64,000 nt of DNA from contig JAFEKR010000011.1 in NCBI GenBank assembly GCA_019022495.1, forward strand, positions 930,001-994,000. The letters run 5' to 3'. The notes under the pieces are model-generated. The model was given only the letters and a program-made list of their open reading frames with translations. It searched no databases and had not been told where the DNA came from. The DNA comes from Epichloe hybrida. Lineage: Eukaryota > Ascomycota > Sordariomycetes > Hypocreales > Clavicipitaceae. The translations under genes and the position numbers were made by a program. Each line of letters opens with the position of its first letter. Positions within the stretch are counted from its first letter, which is position 1. Shown here one piece after another: positions 56,126 through 64,000 of the stretch.

Positions 56126-56168
56126 GCATGTGTGTGACATGTGTGTGTGACATGTGTGTGTGCGTGTG
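56126..56168. repeat. Simple repeat TGTGTGTGACA
   Basis: Three near-identical TGTGTGTGACA-type units pass into a TGTGCG run. Confidence 0.7.
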
Positions 56169-56762
56169 CGCCTCGCCTCGTCTGCCTCGTCCGTCTCTCT
56201 TTCAACGGTTTGACACTGACACGGTCCATCAACGAAGCTACACCACGTCGTCGCCTCGTCCTCTTCATCTCACCATTTCACCATTTCACCAGGAACAAGA
56301 ACCAAGACCGCAAGTCCGCAAGTCCGCAATAGGTCGAACTTGCTCGTCTGCTGATCAGTGAACAAGCATAGATAGACCAAGTCTGTTGGGACACTGGGAC
56401 TTACTTGATAACTTTGAGCCCATGGTTTTCGGAGGTCTCGGTAAGCTTTAGCTTTTCTTTCACCGGAAGCATTGATGGCTTGTCGCTACGCCCATTCTTA
56501 AACAAGCTCATCTTGAATCCACATTTGTCTGGGACTGCGGATAGACGCCACAGAAACAGCGTCGTCACTCCCCGCCTTGAATTATCAAGAGATTTACTAT
56601 GGCCCTGCCGCTATCCGCTCAACCTTCTTTTCTCTTCCCTTTGTTTCCTCTTCCATGATCCCTTTTTTTCGCATTTCGCATTTCGAATTGCATCATTCCC
56701 AAAGCTAACACCAAGCCGGGCACGCGACAGTCAGCGAATCGTACCGACATCTTCGTCACCAA

Positions 56763-58449
56763 ATGGCAAACAACAATTCGACAGGCAATGCCGACGAGCA
56801 AACGCCATTGATCAATGGCGAGTCCGCTTCGTCGGCTCATGCCGGAAATTACATCACGCAACTTTCAAATAACAGTGTCTACTCTTTCTTCTTCGACCAC
56901 AAGCACACTCCTGGCAATGACAGCGACTCCGTCGTCGTGCGCAGCGCTGCTTATGTCTGGCATGTTACCAAGGTGACGCTCCTGAGCAGTAAGTAAACCT
57001 TTCGACCTCGGACAATTGAAAAACATGAGCATTGGATCTTTCCTCCCATCGCCGCTTGTCATCATCTTGACGTGCCAAAGAACTAACACAGCCTTTTGCC
57101 AAGACTATGTCAACTTCTTGCTGGTCATGGTGCCGGTAGGCATTGTGGCAGGTGCAATGGGATGGAGCTCTACCGCCGTTTTCACCATCAATTTTTTCGC
57201 CATCATTCCGCTGGCTGCCGTTTTGTCGTTTGCTACCGAGGAGATTTCAATCAAGCTGGGCGACACAATGGGTGGTCTGCTAAACGCGACTTTCGGGAAT
57301 GCTGTCGAATTGATTGTGAGTGGCCGGGCACACTTACCAGCTATCGTCGAGCGTACCAAGGATCTGCGCGCTAACTATTTGTCGCTATCGCTATATAGGT
57401 CAGTATTGTGGCTCTCAAGGATGGCCAGATTGAGGTGGTACAATCGTCAATGCTCGGTTCCATTCTGTCCAACTTGCTATTAGTTATGGGAATGTGTTTC
57501 TTCTTTGGTGGATTGGTTCACCGGGGACGCAATGGCGCCGGTACAGAGCAGACTTTCTCTGGAGCTGTCGCCCAGACGACTTGCTCTCTGATGACCTTGT
57601 CCTCGGCGTCGCTCGTCATTCCCGCCGCTGTGAGTGCTGCTTCTTAAGCCCGCGTTGGTCAAGGATCTCTCGTCTACTAACGCATCGCTTGATCAGCTTT
57701 ATGCCGTCCTCGACCAGAACAACTCTGGCGACAAGAACCAGAGCATCCTTATTTTGTCCCGAGGCACAGCCATTATCCTTTTGCTCCTCTATGTCCTGTA
57801 CCTTGTGTTTCAACTTCGAACTCACAGCAATCTTTTCGACGCAGAAGTCCAGTGCGGTGCCGAAGAGGACGGCGAAGGCGAGGTGCCAACCATGGGCCCG
57901 ATCGCTGCCGCCATCGTTCTGGTTGTGGTCACGGTTTTAGTTGCTGTTTGCGCCGACTACTTGGTAGGAAGCATCGACGATATTGTGGAGACCGCCAATA
58001 TCAGCAAAGCATTCATCGGTCTGATTCTGATCCCCATCGTCGGGAACGCTGCTGAGCACGTCACTGCTGTTGTTGTTGCTCTGAGAGACAAGATGGATCT
58101 TGCCATGGGTGTTGCTATTGGCTCGAGCATTCAGATTGCTCTTGGTGTCACCCCCTTCCTTGTCATAGTCGGCTGGATCATTGGACAGCCCATGTCGCTG
58201 CGCTTTGAAACCTGTAAGTTTTGAATCCTTGTTGACACTAACGCCTGGGCCAGGCGACCTGGCTAACGTATGCCTTCCAAACACACAGTTGAAACCGTTG
58301 CGTTTGCCGTCTCCGTTCTAGTCGTTACATACACGGTTCAAGATGGCAAGTCCAACTACCTCGAAGGTGCCATGTTGCTGGGCTTGTACATCATCATCGC
58401 AGTCGCGTTCTACGCCACTCCTAGCGGTGCCTTTGACAAGTCCACATAG
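56763..58449 (+). CDS. VCX1: Vacuolar Ca2+/H+ exchanger (CAX family, VCX1-like)
   Basis: Exons 56763-56988, 57104-57315, 57399-57629, 57697-58213 and 58289-58449 give 448 residues. It should pump cytosolic Ca2+ into the vacuole in exchange for protons. After a soluble N-terminus of about 70 residues come about 11 membrane segments in two homologous halves. Each half has the CAX alpha repeat: GNAVELI at about 140-146 (its last codon ends an exon, continued by [10 protein letters not shown]) and [17 protein letters not shown] at about 338. An acidic linker (AEEDGEGE) lies between the halves, as in the family. The C-terminus is [10 protein letters not shown]. All five exons join in phase. It is convergent with UTP14. 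Confidence 0.91.
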
Positions 58450-58884
58450 TTGTTGGGTTGAAGCCACACGGGTCTAGATTGATGCTGGGTGGTCAACGAG
58501 ACCGACCGACCTGCAGCGGAGATGATATCTTGGGTATCTTCACATTGTACTACTAAGAAACGTTTTTGATGTTTTTCTTGAAACAACAGAAAAAGAAGGT
58601 GCGGTCAGGGAAAGGCCCCATGTCTAACACACGGCTCTATGCCAGTTTACCAGCTCTGCTGAGATGGCCTATTTTTCCTTGTCGATTTTTTTTTCCCCCT
58701 TCCTCCATGGGATGGGGTCGACAAAGGGGTTGCGGCGTTGAAGCTAACCAGGTAAATTTCCATTTTGTTTCGCCATGTCAGTCTATGTACTGTGAAATTC
58801 CGAACCATCATGTCAACCAAATGCCTATTTCCAAGACGTGACCAAGAGGAAGTGAAATAGTCTGCGTGAACATGCCAACCAAGC
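58450..58884. other. Convergent 3' region
   Basis: About 435 bp between the VCX1 and UTP14 stops; nothing supportable. Confidence 0.5.
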
Positions 58885-61795
58885 CTACGCAGTGGGTTTT
58901 GAAATGGGTGCAATGACTCCCTGCTTTATCAAGACCCGTGGCTTAGTGCTGTCCTGGAACGTCTCCTTCGTCATCCACTCGGGTCCAACCGGGAGTCGTA
59001 GCGATCGCTCGTACTGCTGCCTGGATTCATACTGGTGAGGTAGTTGGGAGGCCAGGTATCGATCGTTCTGGCGCATTCGTCAGTTGATAATCGCGTCCGT
59101 GCTACTTAGTATTCCATGGCATGCCCACCCCCGTCCGTTGTTGTTCCGCATCTCTCTGCATTGATGTACGGAGCACGTACACACGGGACAAGTATAGGAG
59201 GAGGACTCGAAACTCACCTTTTTGATGCGCTTCTCGTTGATAATCACCTTGTCTAACTTTGCATCCTTCCTATCCTTCCTCTTCACACCCTCCACCTTTG
59301 TCAAGAAGCGGCCCTGGTGCCTCTTCTTCTCACGATTACTCACGCCGTCGCCGACCCAGGATCCCCATCCAGGGAGCGTGTTGTCAATGACCTTGTCGTC
59401 GTCTGCCTCGGCAACGGCGTCCTTTTCGCGGGCGAATTCCGCGACGACGTCGTCGCCGGCAAAGGCGCGTGCGATGAGGGCCCGGTCGCGGATTGCGAGG
59501 GGGAGGTGCTGCTCTGAGTCGGAGTCGGGGGATTCGTCCTGATCCTGGTCTTGGACTTGGACTTGGACTTGGTCATTTGTCTTTGTGTTGGATTGCTTTT
59601 GGGAAGAGGAGGATGATGATGACTTGGGGGGTGCGGCTACGAGGATATTGGCGTTGAGGTCGAGATCTTCGCCGCGGATGGGGGCTGCCTTCTTACGGCG
59701 CGTTTCGCCGCGAGACCAGGCTCCTGCTGTGGAGGGGGGCATGGAGGAGGAGGAGGAGGAAGTAGCTGTGGCAGCGGCAGAGGCAGAAGCAGAGGATCTG
59801 GACTTGTTGGTGATGATGTCGACATCTTGACAAGGTGAAGATTGTCTCCGGGGTGCAGAACGCCTGGATGTGTCCAGGATAGGCTTGTCTTTGGAGTCCG
59901 CGACGCCGTAGCTTCTGCGTCCAACTTGATCGGGGTCTTGCTGGTCATCTGATTCATGACTGTCTTCGCCGTCAAGATCGCGACGGATTTGACGAATCCT
60001 GTCGTCGTTGGCTTGCTTCTTGACCGCCTCGCGTCTCTGCATAAACTTCATGCCCATTAAGCCGGACTGGGGGCTGGCATGCTCGTCTTCGAGCTGGCGG
60101 AGCTGGCGGCGAAGATCTGCGTCGTTGTCGTCGCCAGGGTCACTGCCAGAGCTGCTGGTTGCGTCCGAGTCAGAGTCATCTGCTGCGCCTGTCTTGCCCT
60201 CTTTCCTTCGACGCAATTCTTCGTCTTTGCGCGCCATTTCGGTCAAGCCAGTGCGGAATTCTTCATCCCATACGGCTCGTTTGTTCCTGGACCCGATCTT
60301 GGCCCATTTGCTCTCCTTGTGGCGTTGGCCGACGCGTTCTAGGGCTCGTCGACGATCCTGCGCTTCCCGTTCATCTTCGGAGTCGATCTCGCCTGCTTCT
60401 TCCATGGCCTCCTTGGTGGCCATTTCGTCTCGCTCTCGCTGTTTTCTGTGAACCCTGTGGTAGGCCTTGCTCTTGATCTTCTTGATGCGTTTGGCGCGCT
60501 TGGCCTCACGGGAGCTGAGCTCTCGCTCCATGCGCTTCTTAGCGAGTGCTTCCTGGCGGGACAGCTCGTTTCCCTCTTCGTCATACTCCTTAGGCTTGGG
60601 TTTGGCTTCCTTTTGCAGCGAGAGCCCGCTCTGCTCCATGATGGACATAATGGTGGATTCGAGCTCGTTGCAGGGGTTGGCCGACGTCAACGGTTGGATC
60701 TCAGCCGTGTTTATCCCTGCCGTGTCTGAGTTTTGCGGAAGAGGGAACACGAGATGCTCGGCTCGTCGGTTCTGCTTGACAGTTTCTGTCCATCGGTCCA
60801 GGGTTTCATTGGTCTTGTCGAGGGCTACGCTTCGGTCTAAGCGGCCTTGTTCTCGTCTGGATAGCGGGACGGCAAGTTTTTGAGCGGCGCTGGGGCGCTT
60901 CTCCTTGGCTTCTTTGTTCATCAACTTGACAGACTTCTTTAGCAAGGGATCGTTAAGACCCGTGAGGCCCAAGTCGCCGAGAGAAAGCTTCTGTCCGGTG
61001 CTTGATGCGGACTTCTCCTTGACTTTCTGTTGGCCACCGTATTCTGAAATAAGTCCTTGCAAGGCACTGAACTTTTCTGGGTCGACTTCGGAATCCTCAT
61101 CCTCATCCTCATCCTCGTCATCGTCGTCGTCATCGTCTTCCGAGTCGTCAGAGACCTCAGAGTCCTCAGAGTCCTCAGATCTGGACTCGTCGTCCGATTC
61201 TTCTTCCCACTTATCGAGAGCTGTTGCCAGATCAATGGCATCTGCGCCAAGAGTCTCGCCTTCTTCGTCATTTGAGTCGTCATCAGAGTCATCTTCCTTC
61301 TACATGATTGACTTAGCAGGGTTTCCTTTCCTCTGTCATGAAGCCACCTACCGGCTTTGATTTGCTACCTCGAAAAGAGTATTCCTCAAACTTTTCGTTA
61401 TCACTATCACCAAAGGCGTCATCACTCTCGATTTCAGAGTCCTCGTCATCTTCTCTCATCCCGCCGAGGCGCCACTCATTGCCTTCGCTGTCGCTACCAT
61501 CTTCAGCATCGTTGACGTCCCTCGATGGTCCCCTCGCTTTCTTCTTTTGGGGCTGCGCTTCATCCTCGTGCTCGTCGTCATTGCCATCTTCGTCTCTACC
61601 ATGTTTCTTCTCTACCTCGGCGTCGAGTTCTCTGGCTCGTGGGGTCTTCTTGAATTTGGTCGGGTACATGTCCTGTGCAATTCCAAAGGCATTCAAGGCG
61701 TTCTTCTGCGACCTGGCTTTGGAGCCTTTCTTAGCAGTGGCCTTGATCTTTGGCGCGGCCGTCAACGACTTGCCATGCGCTTGTCGCCCCGGCAT
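58885..61795 (-). CDS. UTP14: U3 snoRNP / SSU processome protein UTP14
   Basis: Exons 61795-61352, 61299-59218 and 59067-58885 give 902 residues. Utp14 binds U3 snoRNA and activates the Dhr1 helicase during 18S rRNA maturation in the nucleolus. Its Lys/Arg- and Asp/Glu-rich make-up is typical, with long acidic runs (DDDDDDDEDEDEDED) near 195. Conserved blocks include RMERELSSREAKRAKRIKKI, IKSKAYHRVHRK, SKWAKIGSRNKRAVWD, LPGWGSWVGDG (about 815) and the C-terminal LPHQYESRQQYERSLRLPVG with TKETFQDSTKPRV. Introns of 52 nt (GTAGGT) and 150 nt (GTGAGT) keep SKP-KEDD and IKK-NDRYLA in frame. It is divergent from COX15 (273 bp), so the promoter may be shared. Confidence 0.92.
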
Positions 61796-62068
61796 TTTTG
61801 CTGATTTTGGCGCCGACGATTTTAATTATACTGGGCATGGACATCAACAAACGCCTTGGGCGTCGTGGCACCGCTGTGCATCTTTTACATTTTTCTGCCG
61901 ACCTTAAAAGTTTGGGCGGTGAAGCAAGAATTTCATGGCGGGGACCGGAGACTTATCAGGTTACCCTTGTTTCGCCACCCCACCAGACGTAATCTAGACT
62001 TGTCTCCGGCTGGCCGACGGTAAACTTAAACATTTCGATGCTTAATTGTCTCCCAGTGTTGCGACAAT
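61796..62068. promoter_or_regulatory. Shared divergent promoter, UTP14 / COX15
   Basis: 273 bp separate the two start codons, the shortest divergent gap in the window. No other gene fits, so both promoters must lie here. Confidence 0.5.
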
Positions 62069-63586
62069 ATGACTCCCTTCGCCCCCGGCATCCGGAGGGT
62101 AGCTCTCCAAACATATCCTCGGTTGTTCTTCGCCTGCAATCAATGCCTCCGACAGACGACGGCGCCACAGCAGCGCCTCGCTTCCAGAATCCTCAATGTC
62201 GTACGATCTCGAGGCTTTGCTGATGCGAAGCCTATGACACCACCACTGGGAGGCCTGGCAGACCACGTCGCATCACGGTCTACATCGGCCCAGGCCCGGG
62301 AACTGGCCAAGACGGCCTTCCCCAAGACAAATTCCAAGAGTGTTGCGTATTGGCTCATCGGTAGCGCCGTCAGTGTCTTTGGAATGGTTGTCTTGGGCGG
62401 TTTGACGAGATTGACGGAGTCAGGGTGAGTGCAACAACTCCGAGTCCAATCAATATCTCTCCTTCAATATCGCAAACGCATCAAGCCACTGACTGTCAAT
62501 CTATCAATCTTCAGACTTAGCATCACAGAATGGCGCCCCGTCACCGGCTTATTGCCCCCAATGTCCCAAGCCGACTGGGAATCCGAATTCGAAAAGTACC
62601 GTACATCTCCCGAGTTCAGGCTCCTCAATCCACACATGACCCTGGACGAGTTCAAAAAGATCTACTTTATGGAATGGGCACACCGCGTATGGGGCCGCTT
62701 CATCGGCACGTCGTTCGTCCTTCCCACGCTCTACTTCATCGCTCGTCGCAAAGTCACTACCAAAATGGCATTCAACCTCCTTGGTATATCTGCCCTCATC
62801 GGCTTCCAGGGTTTCATCGGCTGGTGGATGGTCAAGTCCGGACTCAAAGACGATCTATTCGCGCCCGGATCCCATCCTCGTGTCTCCCAGTACCGTCTCA
62901 CAACCCATCTCGCCACTGCTTTCGTCTGCTACTCCTGGATGCTCCTCTCCGGCCTCTCCATTCTCCGCACCCATCGTCTCCTTGCTGATCCCAAAACCGC
63001 CATGAGTGCTCTCCAGGGCCTCAAGAACCCGGTCCTCAACGTCTTTCGCCGCTCCGTATTTGCTGTCGCAGCGCTCACCTTCGTCACCATCATGTCAGGG
63101 GCCCTTGTTGCGGGTCTTGACGCCGGCCTCATCTACAACGAGTTCCCCAAGATGGGCCTCGGCCTGACACCGCCCAAGTCTGAGCTCTTTGACAGATTCT
63201 ACTGCCGTAAAGAAGATGGCTCTGATTTGTGGTGGAGAAACATGCTTGAGAACCCCAGCACTGTCCAGCTGGATCATCGTATCCTGGCCGTGTCCACATT
63301 CTGCGCCATAGTGACCCTATTCGCGTACTCGCGCACAGGTCGCGTAGCCGCTGCGCTTCCAACGAGTGCAAAGAAGGGCGCCTTGGGCCTAGTGCACCTC
63401 GTCTGCATACAGGTTGCCCTCGGCATCTCAACGCTGATCTACATGGTTCCCATTCCACTGGCCGCAGCTCATCAGGCATGTAGTCTTGGCGTCCTAACGG
63501 GTGCACTCGTCCTTGCTCATCGCCTGAGGGTTCCGAAGCCTACAATGCGACTGATTGAACAACGATTGAAGCGTCTCAAATATTGA
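62069..63586 (+). CDS. COX15: Heme A synthase COX15 (mitochondrial inner membrane)
   Basis: Exons 62069-62424 and 62515-63586 give 475 residues. Cox15 oxidises the C8 methyl of heme O to make heme A for cytochrome c oxidase. The basic N-terminus (MTPFAPGIRRVALQTYPRLF) is a matrix-targeting sequence. About eight membrane segments follow. The four conserved histidines that hold heme are visible: EWAHRVWGR, YRLTTHLATAF, QLDHRILAV and [31 protein letters not shown] spans the 90-nt intron (GTGAGT...TTCAG) and is a family signature. The length is close to yeast Cox15. The start is the first ATG after the UTP14-COX15 gap. Confidence 0.93.
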
Positions 63587-64000
63587 GGCTTGTTAAATAG
63601 ACAAAACCATGAACTTGGATTTCAACATCCCATGTACCACCAATGTAGCGATAGACTTATTAAATATTCAAAATGTGTACAATACGATGGCAGTAGCTCT
63701 GGCATTAGAGAGTATAGAAGTCGAAGGGGGATATATTTCTTTCCCAAGTTTGAAGTTTGAATGAGAAGGGGCTTTTACTTCTTTTTCTTCAACACAAATA
63801 AACCATCTTGTGGCAATTTAAAACATATTGTGCATAAACAGATCTTGGCTCTCGTAATACATATGTCCACTCGTCCGAAGACAAAGGCGAACTAGTAGAC
63901 AAATCTCAAACCCCCGTGAACCCCCGTGTAGGGAAGACTAATAGAAGGCTTTTGGCTGAATGAAAACATTTCATGAGCAGCTCTTCAATGACTGCCAGGA
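63587..64000. other. 3' region downstream of COX15
   Basis: About 410 bp, AT-rich, with no supportable gene up to the window end. It probably holds the COX15 3' UTR. Confidence 0.5.

Larger units (their letters stand above)
55188..56762. other. Long intergenic region with simple repeats
   Basis: About 1.57 kb with no supportable gene. It has a TACGGAGTA copy at 55631, a CAGA/GACA simple repeat at about 55860-55898 and TGTGTGTGACA repeats at about 56126-56168. The last 300 bp are C/T-rich and probably the VCX1 leader. Confidence 0.55.

Noticed and set aside
1..64000. tRNA and rRNA genes, CRISPR arrays
   Set aside because: A read-through for tRNA T-arm (GGTTCGAATCC-like) and 5S starts found no convincing set; the genome is eukaryotic, so CRISPR is not expected and no spaced repeats were seen.

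Overview
The window is nuclear DNA from a filamentous ascomycete, most likely a Sordariomycete of the Hypocreales. The evidence is genes split by short GT-AG introns (about 52 to 150 nt), an AP-1 (Yap1-type) bZIP regulator, a Grg1/CCG-1 small protein, an RGG-tailed Argonaute, fungal TRAPPC11, UTP14 and COX15, and a short inverted-repeat element whose interior looks mutated by RIP. Exon structures given here were derived by hand from splice sites, phase continuity and family conservation. There are 28 protein-coding genes and no recognisable rRNA, tRNA or CRISPR.

Layout. 1-10.6 kb: a 5' part of an unknown single-pass membrane protein (-), SRS2 helicase (+), a RING protein (+), a DUF3632-like protein (-), kynurenine formamidase BNA7 (+) and an SDR (-). 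10.6-12.8 kb: a gene-poor gap carrying a 571-bp inverted-repeat element. 12.8-15.1 kb: a YANK-type kinase (+). 17.0-18.9 kb: AP-1 (-). 20.2-20.5 kb: CCG-1/GRG-1 (-). 21.9-32.4 kb: a BSD-domain protein (+), TSR2 (-), a large HSL-type hydrolase (+), mitochondrial ribosomal protein mL41/MRPL27 (-) and TRAPPC11 (+). 33-38.4 kb: a DHA-type MFS transporter (+), an OB-fold-like orphan (-) and a Lpx1-like alpha/beta hydrolase (+). 38.6-41.8 kb: Argonaute (-). 43.0-44.2 kb: two small orphan proteins (+). 44.5-47.6 kb: a GH115 alpha-glucuronidase (-). 48.3-51.6 kb: a deaminase (-), a DNAJC9-like J-protein (+) and STN1 (+). 52.3-55.2 kb: a GH81 endo-beta-1,3-glucanase (+). 56.8-63.6 kb: a VCX1-type Ca2+/H+ exchanger (+), UTP14 (-) and COX15 (+).

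This is mostly a housekeeping neighbourhood: genome maintenance and telomeres (SRS2, STN1), RNA silencing (Argonaute), ribosome biogenesis (TSR2, UTP14), mitochondria (MRPL27, COX15), trafficking (TRAPPC11), stress and redox (AP-1, CCG-1, VCX1) and wall or polysaccharide hydrolysis (GH81, GH115). The MFS transporter, SDR and hydrolases are not accompanied by any backbone synthase, so I see no secondary-metabolite cluster. Several gene pairs are divergent with short shared upstream regions (TSR2/HSL hydrolase, deaminase/J-protein, UTP14/COX15).

The points most worth checking are a strongly folding non-coding stretch between the J-protein and STN1; the inverted-repeat element at 11.16-11.73 kb; a TACGGAGTA word strongly over-represented in the intergenic regions; an in-frame 63-nt intron inside the redox-sensing domain of AP-1; and two probable GC-AG introns.
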